NCBI GenBank assembly: GCA_017794825.1
Contig: CP051237.1
Location: forward strand, 3,430,501 to 3,494,500
Direction: 5' to 3'
DNA: 64,000 nucleotides
Origin: Pararhizobium sp.
Lineage (GTDB): Bacteria > Pseudomonadota > Alphaproteobacteria > Rhizobiales > Rhizobiaceae
Shown here: positions 41,723 to 50,261 of the stretch, piece after piece
Position numbering within the stretch: the first letter of the stretch is position 1
Layout of the letters: the number at the start of each line of letters is the position of its first letter
The notes under the pieces: model-generated
What the model was told of the DNA's origin: nothing
Seen by the model: only the letters and a program-made list of their open reading frames with translations
The model's database searches: none
Translations under genes and position numbers: made by a program

Positions 41723-44452
41723 TCAGCGGGAGCGCTTCTTTGCGAATTCCGGCCGGATCAGCTTGAGGCCTCGATCGCGCTCAAAGCCGTGTATTTCCTT
41801 CACGTCGAGTTTCCGCATGAAGTCGACCGTCTCCTGGGTGATGACCTGTCCCGGCACCATGATCGGGAAGCCGGGTGGATAGGGAATGACGAAATTCGCG
41901 GAGATCATTTCGGGTCCGTGCCGCAGCCGCTTGTCGCATTCAGGGCTGTTCAGGCCGACATACTCACAACCGTCGGCATTGTAGGCGCCATAGAACGCGG
42001 TGCGCATGTCGCCTTCAGGCGTCTTGTCGCCTGCATCACGGCGATAGCCTTCATGAAAATGACTGAAATTGGGCAGGTCGGGCACATCTTCCATCAGCGC
42101 TTTCACGCGATCTCCAAAGGCTTTTTTCCCGACCTCGCCGCTGTTGGCCAATCGTTTCTCGATCTTGTTGCAGATATCGAGAAGCACATGCACCAGATGG
42201 GCGATGTCGCTCCGTGTATTGTTGATGTTCGACTGGAGAAGCACGGAGTTTCTCGACGTCTTGTTGAGCTGGATATTGTATTCGTCAGCAAGCAGCTTCT
42301 TGAATTCGGTGCCGTCATATCCTGCAGTTCCGCAGACGAGCGTCATTCTCGTCGGATCGAGGCAGAACTCGTCCTCGTGCATGCTTCGAACCTGATCGCT
42401 CCATGACAGTCCTGGTGAAAGGAAGTCGACGAAACCGCTCTGACGATACTCGTCCGGCACCATTTCGTCCGCGCCAAGCAACCTGAAATACTTCGAAATT
42501 TTCGGATGGTTGTTGACTTCGTTGCGTATATTGAGCGCGATTTCGATCGCATTGGAGACGAGGCCGTAGCCTTCAATTTCCATCTGACGGCGGGCAATGT
42601 CCAGGCTTGCGATAAGCTGCTGGTTCGGACTTGTCGATGCATGGGTGAAAACGGCTTCACGAAATTGCGCAGAGACGCTCGGAAAGTCGACGTCCTTGAC
42701 CAGCAGCATCGATCCCTGCCGCAGAGCAGACATCGATTTGTGCGTGGAATTCGTCTGGTAAACCCTTATCCTGACTTTGCGCGGATCCGGAATGAGGCGC
42801 GTCTCAAGCAGCTTCTTGTTAGACGGGTTCTTACCCAGCTGCTTCTGCTGCTGTTCATAGGCTTCGACCGATCCTGGATCGTCGATCCACTTTTCAATAG
42901 CTTCTGCAGCGCCCATCGCAGTGCGTGGTCGCAGGAAGGGCGAGAAACGCGCGAAGCCGAACCAGGCCTCGTCCCACAGGAATATGAGATCGGGCTTGAT
43001 TGCCAGGCATTCCTCCATCACGCGGCGCGTATTGTAGATGTGACCGTCGAACGTGCAGTTGGTGAGATCGACCATTTTCACGCGGTCCAGCCTTCCCTCC
43101 GATTTGAGATCCAGAAGGGCCTTCTTGATGCTCTTCAGAGGAACTGCGCCATACATCGAGTACGCGGTCATCGGAAATGCTTCCACGTAGAGCGGCTGAC
43201 CGCCCGCCAGCACAAGCCCGTAATGATGAGACTTGTGGCAGTTCCGATCGAGTATGACGATGTCGCCGGGCGCGACCAGCGCCTGATGCACCATCTTGTT
43301 TGATGTGCTCGTTCCGTTGGTGACGAAAAAGACGTGATCGGCGCCGAAGGCGCGAGCGGCTTTTTCCTGGGCGTCCTTGATATTGCCGGTCGGCTCCAGG
43401 AGGCTGTCGAGCCCGCCGGTCGTTGCGCTGCTTTCGGCCAGGAAGATATTGAGCCCGTAGAACTCGCCCATGTCGCGAATCCAGTCGGATTTGAAGACCG
43501 ATTTTCCGCGGGCGATCGGCAGCGCATGGAACGTGCTGATCGGGCGCATCGCATATTTTTTCAGATTGTCAAAGAAGGGCGTCTGAAACCGCTCTTCGAT
43601 GCCTTCCAGGATGGACAGGTGCAATTCAAGCAACTCTTCCACTGCGTACAGCACTCTCCGGATGTTCGCCGCCCTTGGATCGCCGGAGAGTTTCTCCACA
43701 CGTCGGTCCGACAACAGGTAGATGTCCAGTTCCGGTCGGATCCGCTTCAATGCTTCCGCAAGAGACAGAGAGAGATCTTCGCCAGCAACGGTTTTGGAAT
43801 CGAACCCGACGCTCGTCAGAAAACCACGCATGATGGATGCGTTGTGGCGAGAATCATAGGCGAAACCGTCGAAGATCGTGACAGCTGAAATTGCCGGGTT
43901 CGCAAGAACTGCGCATATTGCGTCTTCGAAACTGCCGACGGGAATGCTCTCGTAGATGAATTCATCTTCCGGCCGACGCAGTCGTCGCAGTTCCCGCACC
44001 TGCTGCTCGCCGCGGGCCCCTGCGCCCGGCGACACGAGCAGCATTTCAAAATAGGGCCGGCGCATCTCTGTTCGGCCAAGCGCCGTGGCCGAGCCTTCGA
44101 ATGGCGCCTCTGCCACCTGTTCGGCCGACTCCCACTCGGACTTGTCGTGCTTGTAGGAGCGGGTCAGGATGGAATCGGAAAGGCGCCTTGCAAGTTGAGC
44201 CGACCCGTCAGCGGATCCCTGCCCAATGCGATCTTCAAGTTCCGACATCAGTGATTTGCCTGGAAAGGCGAAGAAATCTTCATAGGCGCCAAGCGCGTCA
44301 AAGGCGGATTGAACGGCGTCCTGAGAGCCGGAGCCGACAGTCCAGTCCTTTGCAGCAGCGTTCAGGTTGCGCCAGCGATCCGCCCGGCCGCCCGACAGAG
44401 AGAAAAAATGATCTACTGTTTCCGCATTTTCCGACTTAGCCGCATTACTCAT
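41723..44452 (-). CDS. Orn/Lys/Arg decarboxylase family protein
   Basis: The 909-residue PLP enzyme belongs to fold-type I basic amino-acid decarboxylases. It shows HVFFVTNGTSTSNKMVHQALV, the LDRNCHKSHHYG segment, FLWDEAWFGFARFSP with the PLP-binding Asp, and the Schiff-base lysine Lys572 in TNSTHKSMSAL. It is longer than CadA/AdiA (~715-755), with an extended N-terminal region of ~180 residues containing a wing-like domain; this long form is common in alphaproteobacteria. It decarboxylates arginine, lysine or ornithine, consuming protons; which one is not decidable. It lies first in a leftward run with aspT and asd, giving combined acid-resistance capacity. No dedicated basic amino acid/amine antiporter gene is adjacent. 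Confidence 0.85.
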   Translation of the reverse strand: MSNAAKSENAETVDHFFSLSGGRADRWRNLNAAAKDWTVGSGSQDAVQSAFDALGAYEDFFAFPGKSLMSELEDRIGQGSADGSAQLARRLSDSILTRSYKHDKSEWESAEQVAEAPFEGSATALGRTEMRRPYFEMLLVSPGAGARGEQQVRELRRLRRPEDEFIYESIPVGSFEDAICAVLANPAISAVTIFDGFAYDSRHNASIMRGFLTSVGFDSKTVAGEDLSLSLAEALKRIRPELDIYLLSDRRVEKLSGDPRAANIRRVLYAVEELLELHLSILEGIEERFQTPFFDNLKKYAMRPISTFHALPIARGKSVFKSDWIRDMGEFYGLNIFLAESSATTGGLDSLLEPTGNIKDAQEKAARAFGADHVFFVTNGTSTSNKMVHQALVAPGDIVILDRNCHKSHHYGLVLAGGQPLYVEAFPMTAYSMYGAVPLKSIKKALLDLKSEGRLDRVKMVDLTNCTFDGHIYNTRRVMEECLAIKPDLIFLWDEAWFGFARFSPFLRPRTAMGAAEAIEKWIDDPGSVEAYEQQQKQLGKNPSNKKLLETRLIPDPRKVRIRVYQTNSTHKSMSALRQGSMLLVKDVDFPSVSAQFREAVFTHASTSPNQQLIASLDIARRQMEIEGYGLVSNAIEIALNIRNEVNNHPKISKYFRLLGADEMVPDEYRQSGFVDFLSPGLSWSDQVRSMHEDEFCLDPTRMTLVCGTAGYDGTEFKKLLADEYNIQLNKTSRNSVLLQSNINNTRSDIAHLVHVLLDICNKIEKRLANSGEVGKKAFGDRVKALMEDVPDLPNFSHFHEGYRRDAGDKTPEGDMRTAFYGAYNADGCEYVGLNSPECDKRLRHGPEMISANFVIPYPPGFPIMVPGQVITQETVDFMRKLDVKEIHGFERDRGLKLIRPEFAKKRSR

Positions 44453-44553
44453 TCCGATCCTCCGCCGAATCCACCGACCAGAAGGTCGATTTACCTGGTG
44501 TCTGAGACAGACTAGCCGTCCGGAAAAGGAAAACCCCAGCAGGGATATGTATG

Positions 44554-44568
44554 TTACGGTTATCTACA
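44554..44568. promoter_or_regulatory. Stress-region motif, copy upstream of the Orn/Lys/Arg decarboxylase gene
   Basis: TTACGGTTATCTACA at 44554-44568 matches 13 of 15 positions with 48764-48778 and 12 of 15 with 55050-55064. It is ~100 bp upstream of the decarboxylase start. Confidence 0.5.
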
Positions 44569-44684
44569 GTCGACATTTCCTCGGGGAAGTATTGCTATCA
44601 TAATACATGGTAGTTTCGAAAGACAGCGCGCCCGCGTGATTTGGAGTCATCGCACGCACCAGGTGGGGAGATTGCCGTGAATTG

Positions 44685-44706
44685 TTGTCAATGTCCCGAT
44701 TGACAA
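44685..44706. promoter_or_regulatory. Perfect inverted repeat, candidate operator
   Basis: TTGTCAAT (44685-44692) and ATTGACAA (44699-44706) form a perfect 8-bp dyad with spacer GTCCCG, in the middle of the 509-bp divergent intergenic region. The second arm contains TTGACA-like sequence (ATTGACAA), so a regulator here could occlude a -35 element of the rightward genes. Binding protein unknown. Confidence 0.5.
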
Positions 44707-44775
44707 GGGAATCGCGCGAAAATGAAATGCGCACTCAGTAAAGCTCGCAGTTTTCGGAAACAGACTGGAGGCCTT

Positions 44776-44791
44776 AATTCGAATTCGAATT
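44776..44791. repeat. 16-base palindrome of TTCGAA units
   Basis: AATTCGAATTCGAATT is self-complementary over all 16 bases and consists of two overlapping TTCGAA units. It is AT-rich and lies ~170 bp before the rightward gene. It may be an operator or chance. Confidence 0.4.
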
Positions 44792-44961
44792 TTGGCGTTT
44801 AACAACAGGAACCACTCAGAACTCTGGCCGACTGTTATGGTAATTTGGTTTGATGGCGGATCAGTTTTTCTGTAAACCACGATCCCTGAGCGCCAGTTCT
44901 ATTTGTGCATGGAACCATCGGGATCAGCGCCCTCGGAGCCGACTTGGGATTGATGAGGAAA

Positions 44962-45393
44962 ATGGAAGATACAGATCACGCAGCGGAACACTTCCCGATA
45001 TTCATTACACAACCAGGTCACACCGATGTTCTGTTGGTGATCACGGCTATTTTTCTGGTCGCCATCGTGCTGATGATCGGCAACCTGTATTTCCAGCTGC
45101 ACGCGCTGCCGGAGCGGATGTCGCACAAAACCAACAAGCTTCAACTGGAGATCGTTGCTGTTCTTGCGCTCATCTCGCTGTTTACGCACAACCATCTTTT
45201 CTGGATCGCGGGTCTGCTGCTTGCGATGGTCACTATTCCAGACTTCACGACGCCACTGAACTCGATCTCCGATTCGCTGCGCAAACTCTCAGGCCGGGGC
45301 TGGCTCGATAGCGACGCCGCTGTCGAAGCCGGGTCAAGCGACAGCAGAGATCTGGCCGAGCCAACAAATCCCGCAGCAGAAAAGGAAGCGTGA
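44962..45393 (+). CDS. Small inner-membrane protein paired with the HlyD-type protein
   Basis: About 143 residues with two clear helices (VLLVITAIFLVAIVLMIGNLYF and LEIVAVLALISLFTHNHLFWIAGLLLAMVTI) and an acidic C-terminal tail of ~45 residues. I do not recognise a named family with certainty; the gene pair recalls E. coli yibI-yibH and yiaW-yiaV, where a small membrane protein precedes an HlyD-family protein. ATG 44962 has GAGG five bases upstream; in-frame ATG 44953 and 44905 are alternatives. It is 3 bp from the HlyD-type gene, so the two form an operon and probably a complex. Confidence 0.7.
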   Translation: MEDTDHAAEHFPIFITQPGHTDVLLVITAIFLVAIVLMIGNLYFQLHALPERMSHKTNKLQLEIVAVLALISLFTHNHLFWIAGLLLAMVTIPDFTTPLNSISDSLRKLSGRGWLDSDAAVEAGSSDSRDLAEPTNPAAEKEA

Positions 45394-45396
45394 TCG

Positions 45397-46623
45397 ATGC
45401 TTGAGTTGCTGATTTGCTCGATGCTCACCATTCTGCCGGACTACCTGTACCGTCGCTACGGGCAGGGAAAGCGGATCGGGCGTGAAATTACCATCTATAC
45501 AATGTGGTACGAGTTGCGCTGGGGCATCGTCAGCTGTCTGCTGCTCACGATCAGTCTTGTGACTGTCGTATTCTACTATCACCCGTCGACTAAATTCGCC
45601 GCGTCCATGTTCCGTACGGTGACCATTCTGCCCGAAGGGGGTGGGCGCGTTTCCGAAGTGTTCGTCAAGAACGGTCAGGTTCTCAAAGCGGGACAAGAGA
45701 TTTTCAGACTTGATGATTCGGAGCAACGCGCAGCTGTCGAAACCGCCAGGAAGAGCATCACCGAGATCGACGCCGCAACCGATGTCGCCATGGTCGACCT
45801 GGAAGCCAGCAAGGCCAAGGTCGCGGAAGCCCAAAGCGCCTATCAGCAGGCTCTCGATGAGTACAATGTCAGGGCTGAACTGGTCAAAAAGGACGTTGTC
45901 TCCCAGCGCGAGGTCGAAAGGCTGCAGAATGCGGTTGATGCGCGCCAAGCCGGGATCGATGCGGCGCAGGCCAATCAGAAATCTATTGAGACGAAGATCT
46001 CCACCCAGCTTCCCGCCCAAAAAGCCAGCGCAGAAGCCAGGTTGGAAGAGGCTCAAGTCGCCCTTTCCAAAACGGTTGTCCGAGCGGGAATAGACGGGAC
46101 GGTCGAGCAGTTTATCCTGCGGCCGGGCGACTTTGTCAGTCCGATTTTGAGGCCTGCGGGCATCATTATTCCGATCGAAGCTGGCCGTGGCATGATTCAG
46201 GCCGGTTTCGGACAGATTTCCGCGCAGGAAATCAAACTGGGAATGATCGCCGAGGCGGTATGCGTCTCAAGACCGCTCTCGATCATTCCTTTGAAAGTCG
46301 CCGACATCCAGGACTATATCGCCGCGGGTCAGGTGCGTCCGAGCGACGTGCTTATCGATACGCAGCAATTGCGCGAGCCCGGTTCGCTTCTGGCTTTTCT
46401 CGAGCCAATCTATGAAGGTAGTCTCGACAGTATCCCACCCGGCAGCTCCTGCATCGTCAACGCCTACACGAACAATCACGACAGGCTGCAGAATGAAGAC
46501 CTCGGCTTTTTCACATGGCTTGGTCTGCATATGGTGGACGCCGTCGGGCTCATTCACGCCGTCATCCTGCGTATCCAGGCCCTTTTGCTGCCGTTCAAAC
46601 TGTTGGTGTTTGGCGGCCACTGA
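45397..46623 (+). CDS. HlyD/EmrA-family membrane fusion protein
   Basis: The 408-residue protein has two N-terminal hydrophobic segments separated by a basic loop (YRRYGQGKRIG), then a biotinyl-lipoyl-like barrel half (ILPEGGGRVSEVFVKNGQVLKAGQEIFRLDDSEQ), a long alpha-helical hairpin (residues ~115-220), the second barrel half (SKTVVRAGIDGTVEQFILRPGDFVSP) and a C-terminal membrane-like helix. It is the periplasmic adaptor type that links an inner-membrane pump to the outer membrane, but no ABC, RND or MFS pump gene is adjacent; the small membrane protein 3 bp upstream is its only partner, as in YibH/YiaV systems. Role unknown, possibly envelope stress or small-molecule efflux. Confidence 0.85.
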   Translation: MLELLICSMLTILPDYLYRRYGQGKRIGREITIYTMWYELRWGIVSCLLLTISLVTVVFYYHPSTKFAASMFRTVTILPEGGGRVSEVFVKNGQVLKAGQEIFRLDDSEQRAAVETARKSITEIDAATDVAMVDLEASKAKVAEAQSAYQQALDEYNVRAELVKKDVVSQREVERLQNAVDARQAGIDAAQANQKSIETKISTQLPAQKASAEARLEEAQVALSKTVVRAGIDGTVEQFILRPGDFVSPILRPAGIIIPIEAGRGMIQAGFGQISAQEIKLGMIAEAVCVSRPLSIIPLKVADIQDYIAAGQVRPSDVLIDTQQLREPGSLLAFLEPIYEGSLDSIPPGSSCIVNAYTNNHDRLQNEDLGFFTWLGLHMVDAVGLIHAVILRIQALLLPFKLLVFGGH

Positions 46624-46665
46624 GGCGACCGCACGGCATATGCTGCAACAAAAGCAATTGGCGCA

Positions 46666-46932
46666 TCATTCCAGAGCGGCCTTGCTGAGATAAGATCGGA
46701 TTTCTGATTCAAGTTCGGAAACGATGGACTGATACTCCGCAACCTCAGTCCTGGCCGGAGCGTCAGGCATCTTCTTCAAACTCGCAAGTGTGACCAGCGC
46801 GAGGCTGTAGTCCTCGCACAGGCTGCGGAAAGACTCTTGAGAGTAGTACAAGCTGGCAGCGATCACGGATTCATTAGGAAACTTCTTGAAAATCTGCCCA
46901 AGTTGAAACTGATCAGCTCCTTTTCTCGACAT
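46666..46932 (-). CDS. Small hypothetical protein
   Basis: About 88 residues, soluble and mostly alpha-helical by composition (FPNESVIAASLYYSQESFRSLCEDYSLALVTLASLKK, then a charged helix). I do not recognise a family. ATG 46932 is taken as start; GTG 46962 gives ten extra residues. It faces away from the TPR-protein gene across a ~130-bp AT-rich intergenic region. It converges on the HlyD gene, 42 bp away. Reality as a gene is supported by its clean helical pattern and lack of a competing frame. Confidence 0.55.
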   Translation of the reverse strand: MSRKGADQFQLGQIFKKFPNESVIAASLYYSQESFRSLCEDYSLALVTLASLKKMPDAPARTEVAEYQSIVSELESEIRSYLSKAALE

Positions 46933-47062
46933 CTTAATGCCCAAAGCTCCCAAATTGGACACTATTCTAATGCTGACAACCAGCCCTTGAAGTACGTAAC
47001 TGTTAACGTTGGCGATAAGTTCCTTTAGTATGTGTCGGCAATCGCAGGTCGTGGGGAGCGTG

Positions 47063-48694
47063 ATGGGCGACGGATCTTATGAATTCAAAGATGAATTACT
47101 CATGTCCCAATTGGACAAGATAATCGATTCTGCGGATTTCGACGCTTCGGAACGAAACAAAGCATTCTTACGATACGTAGTGAACGAGACTTTGGCAGGG
47201 CGGGGCGACCGTATAAAGGCCTACAACATAGCCACAACAGTTTTTGGCCGCGATGAAAAGTTCGACCCAATTCTGGATTCTATAGTTCGCATCGAAGCCG
47301 GTCGATTACGACGGTCGCTAGAACGATACTACCTCACAGTGGGCGCCAATGATCCCGTGGAAATATCAATTCCCAAAGGTTCTTATGTTCCGGTCTTTGC
47401 GACACGAAATCGATCGAAACCGGATTTGACCGCTCATGTAGCACCGGATCACATAGGGCCCACCATTCTTGTCCGATCATTTGATCTGGAAGGCGATAGG
47501 GAAAAACTGCCAAACTTTGAAAGGAGTCTCGTTCGCCACATCATAATAGGTCTGACGAAATTCACTGATCTATTCGTTTATGGTCCAGAAACGTCATATT
47601 TTCATGAATCAGATAGCCGTGAGGATCTCGTCGAACGGCTTGACGTCGATTACTCTCTCCAGGGCAACATTACATTGGACGAAGATTTGGTTCGCATCGA
47701 AGTTTTCCTGCTGAATGCTCGCAGTGGACAGTATGTGTGGGCCGATTTGTTCGAGAGGCCCTTGAACCCGAAATCCATAAACGCAGTCCGCGACGATATC
47801 GCAGACGAGGTCGTCAGAGTACTGGCGCAACCCTACGGCATAATATACAGCCAGAAGGCCTCGGATGATGGCGGCGAACAGGCGAATGATCTCGATGCAT
47901 TTCGCTGCGTATCACGGTTTCACAAATACTGGCGAACGTTTGATCCCGACCTGTTTGAAGAAGTCAGACAATGCCTGGAACTTACAACAATCAACCATCC
48001 GTTTTATGCTGAGGCCTTCGCCTGTTTATCCCAAGTCTATACGAATGCATTCCGGTATCGGCACGATGTGTCCAAAGTCACTACCGATCCAATGTCAAAG
48101 GCTCTGCATCTCGCCTTCAGATCCGTCGAACTCGCACCGAGATCAAGCCAATGTTATTTCGCACTGGGCCTGGCATATTGGTTCCTTGGCGATACCGACA
48201 GCTGCATTGAGGCCTATGAAGTCGGACGGAGGCTCAACCCTAACGATACCCAGCTGACCGGTGAACTCGGTTTCCGATATGCGATGCAAATGGACTGGGA
48301 CAAGGCCATACCTCTTATCAAGGAGTCTTACTCGAGAAACCCCGCTCAATCCGGCACCTTTCGTATGGGTTTGGCGCTGTACTACTATTCAGAGGGAAGA
48401 TGTCATCTTGCAATTGATGAAGCGCGCAAAATTGATGCACCCACAATACCCTATCAATATCTTGTAACTGCAGCCTGCTATTCCAAACTTGGGGAAGTGG
48501 CGAAGGCGCGTGACGCACTGGTGAAAGTGTTGGAAATCGTTCCGGAATATGGAGATTTCATTGTTGATGATATGATCGATCGCAGCCTGCATCCTGACCT
48601 GATCTCGGCAATTGTAGAGGACGTTTCCAGGGCTGGACTTGTTGTGCCGGAGGCGCAACGCAAACGCATTGGCTCGAAAAGAAGACCGACCTGA
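47063..48694 (+). CDS. TPR-repeat protein with adenylate-cyclase-associated N-terminal domain
   Basis: About 543 residues. The N-terminal ~115 residues (FLRYVVNETLAGRGDRIKAYNIATTVFGR, VRIEAGRLRRSLERYY, ISIPKGSYVPVF) match a winged-helix-like domain seen in alphaproteobacterial proteins annotated as adenylate-cyclase-like, often before a TolB-like region and TPRs. Residues ~130-265 form the TolB-N-like part (VRSFDLEGD, YSLQGNITLDEDLVRIEVFLLNARSGQYVWAD), and ~290-520 hold TPR-like helices (LAPRSSQCYFALGLAYWFLGDTDSCIEAYEVG). There is no cyclase catalytic domain. GGGGAG precedes ATG 47063. A cytoplasmic signalling or DNA-binding role is possible. Base composition is more AT-rich than in its neighbours. 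Confidence 0.75.
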   Translation: MGDGSYEFKDELLMSQLDKIIDSADFDASERNKAFLRYVVNETLAGRGDRIKAYNIATTVFGRDEKFDPILDSIVRIEAGRLRRSLERYYLTVGANDPVEISIPKGSYVPVFATRNRSKPDLTAHVAPDHIGPTILVRSFDLEGDREKLPNFERSLVRHIIIGLTKFTDLFVYGPETSYFHESDSREDLVERLDVDYSLQGNITLDEDLVRIEVFLLNARSGQYVWADLFERPLNPKSINAVRDDIADEVVRVLAQPYGIIYSQKASDDGGEQANDLDAFRCVSRFHKYWRTFDPDLFEEVRQCLELTTINHPFYAEAFACLSQVYTNAFRYRHDVSKVTTDPMSKALHLAFRSVELAPRSSQCYFALGLAYWFLGDTDSCIEAYEVGRRLNPNDTQLTGELGFRYAMQMDWDKAIPLIKESYSRNPAQSGTFRMGLALYYYSEGRCHLAIDEARKIDAPTIPYQYLVTAACYSKLGEVAKARDALVKVLEIVPEYGDFIVDDMIDRSLHPDLISAIVEDVSRAGLVVPEAQRKRIGSKRRPT

Positions 48695-48763
48695 TTTGAC
48701 CGCCAGTTTAGCTGGCCAACCATTTATCAGGAGATCGTTCTCTTTAGATTCTCCCACTGATTA

Positions 48764-48778
48764 TTACGGTTAATTACA
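48764..48778. promoter_or_regulatory. Stress-region motif, copy upstream of the 48872 gene and ppk2
   Basis: TTACGGTTAATTACA at 48764-48778 matches 13 of 15 positions with 44554-44568. It lies ~95 bp before the start of the hypothetical gene that leads the ppk2-sulP-cax run, in a 177-bp intergenic stretch otherwise without features except a weak GCCAG/CTGGC hairpin after the TPR gene. Confidence 0.5.
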
Positions 48779-48871
48779 TACACCTGCCGGACGTGTCGCC
48801 GATGCGGTGCTAACCTCGGTCGGACGCCAACTCGCAACGACAACAGTCTGTACAATTTACGATGGACCGAC

Positions 48872-49348
48872 ATGAAGAAAAGCGACAAGAACGCCGGTGA
48901 TGCGAACTCTGAAATTCCTGACGCAAACCAGCTGCAACGGCAAATGCTCGAGGCGCAACTGGAGGAGTTCAAGAAACGTGAAAAACTTCGAGCAGAACAG
49001 CAGAAGCAGGATTCCGATTTCGCGAACAATTTCCTGAAAGAGCATGTGACGGAGGCGGAAAGGGTCAAGATACGACGCCAAGTCACCAATGCCGTCAAGG
49101 ACGGAAAATATGAAGCTCTGGTCTATTCCTTTCCCTCCAGTCTTTGCACGGATAGTGGGAGAGCGATCAACAACAGCGATCCAAACTGGCCCAACACCCT
49201 GCAAGGCAAGGCGAAGGAACACTACGAGCGCTATCAGGCTATCGCTCGACCAAAGGGATACCGGTTGAAGGCGATGATCATCAATTTTCCGGGAGGGATA
49301 CCGGGCGATGTCGGGTTCTTCCTCAATTGGGAGCCTGAACTCGATTGA
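48872..49348 (+). CDS. Hypothetical protein with N-terminal coiled coil
   Basis: The 158-residue protein opens with a charged, probably coiled-coil region (residues ~20-50, NQLQRQMLEAQLEEFKKREKLRAEQQKQ) and continues into a compact domain with EALVYSFPSSLCTDSGRAINNSDPNWPNTLQGKAKEHYERYQAIARPKGY, ending in FPGGIPGDVGFFLNWEPE. No signal or membrane segment. I recall similar uncharacterised proteins in rhizobial stress loci but cannot name a family. It precedes ppk2 by 70 bp on the same strand and follows a stress-region motif, so a role in stress physiology is an inference from position only. Confidence 0.7.
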   Translation: MKKSDKNAGDANSEIPDANQLQRQMLEAQLEEFKKREKLRAEQQKQDSDFANNFLKEHVTEAERVKIRRQVTNAVKDGKYEALVYSFPSSLCTDSGRAINNSDPNWPNTLQGKAKEHYERYQAIARPKGYRLKAMIINFPGGIPGDVGFFLNWEPELD

Positions 49349-49418
49349 ATGCCGAACATCCGTTTGTCGGGACGCCAAACGGATGATGACATGAAGACTA
49401 CAATTGCGATCATACGCC

Positions 49419-50225
49419 ATGCCTGAAACAAAATTCGATGAAGCTGTGAGAAAGAAACTCAGTCGAAAGAAGTATGAAAAGCTGCTGGCCGACCTTCACG
49501 TGGAACTGGTCAAGCTGCAGGAATGGGCAAAGGCGAGCGGCGCAAAGGTCTGCGTCGTTTTCGAAGGCCGCGACGGAGCGGGAAAAGGGGGAGTGATCAA
49601 GGCGATCATGCAGCGCGTGAGCCCCCGGACATTCCGCGTTATTGCTTTGCCCGCTCCAACCGAACGCGAAAAAACGCAGATGTATGTTCAAAGATATCTG
49701 CCTTACCTGCCGGCGGCGGGTGAAATCGTGATCTTCGACAGAAGTTGGTACAATCGCGCAGGCGTCGAACGCGTGATGGGCTTCTGCAGCGAAGAGCAGG
49801 CATTAAAATTCCTCGATCAGGCTCCTCTGGTCGAAAAGGCAATGGTCGAGTCTGGCATTCAGCTGATAAAATACTGGCTCGAAGTCAGTCCGGAAGAACA
49901 GACACGCCGGATCAGACAACGCATCACCGATCCGAGAAAGACCTGGAAACTTTCGCCGATGGACGTGAAATCCTACAATCGGTGGTACGACTATTCACGC
50001 GCCCGCGACGACATGTTTGCAGCCACGGATACGGGATGGGCGCCTTGGCATGTCGCCTATTCGGACGACAAGCGGCGGACGCGCCTCAACATCATCAGTC
50101 ATCTCCTGTCTCAGGTTCCCTATGAAGACATTCCACATGAAAAAGTGAGCCTGCCCAAACGGCAGAAGTCGAAAGATTATGTCGAAGCCGATTTCGCCAG
50201 AAATATCGTTCCGCAAGTCTTCTGA
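49419..50225 (+). CDS. ppk2: Polyphosphate kinase 2 (PPK2)
   Basis: The 268-residue protein has the PPK2 P-loop FEGRDGAGKGGVIKAI (Walker A, Gly50-Lys56), the lid-region Arg-rich TEREKTQMYVQRYLPYLPA, and the Walker B aspartate Asp107 in IVIFDRSWYNRAGVERVMGF. The single-domain length and ITDPRKTWKLSPMDVKSYNRWYDYSRARDDMF place it with class I PPK2 enzymes, which use polyphosphate to phosphorylate ADP or GDP. It acts in the cytoplasm and links polyphosphate stores to energy supply. ATG 49419 lacks a strong ribosome site; TTG 49404 is an alternative. It is followed by a SulP transporter and Ca2+/H+ exchanger on the same strand. Confidence 0.92.
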   Translation: MPETKFDEAVRKKLSRKKYEKLLADLHVELVKLQEWAKASGAKVCVVFEGRDGAGKGGVIKAIMQRVSPRTFRVIALPAPTEREKTQMYVQRYLPYLPAAGEIVIFDRSWYNRAGVERVMGFCSEEQALKFLDQAPLVEKAMVESGIQLIKYWLEVSPEEQTRRIRQRITDPRKTWKLSPMDVKSYNRWYDYSRARDDMFAATDTGWAPWHVAYSDDKRRTRLNIISHLLSQVPYEDIPHEKVSLPKRQKSKDYVEADFARNIVPQVF

Positions 50226-50261
50226 CCGACGGCGGAAGCTGTCTTCGCAAGGGCTGACGAC

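Larger units (their letters stand above)
44453..44961. promoter_or_regulatory. 509-bp regulatory intergenic region between divergent decarboxylase and membrane-protein genes
   Basis: No protein-coding frame is convincing here. It holds a stress-region motif (44554-44568), a perfect 8-bp inverted repeat (44685-44706) and a 16-base palindrome (44776-44791), all listed separately. It must contain promoters for both divergent transcripts; alternating AT-rich stretches near 44590-44610 and 44820-44860 are candidate sites, but I cannot assign -35/-10 elements firmly. Confidence 0.55.
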
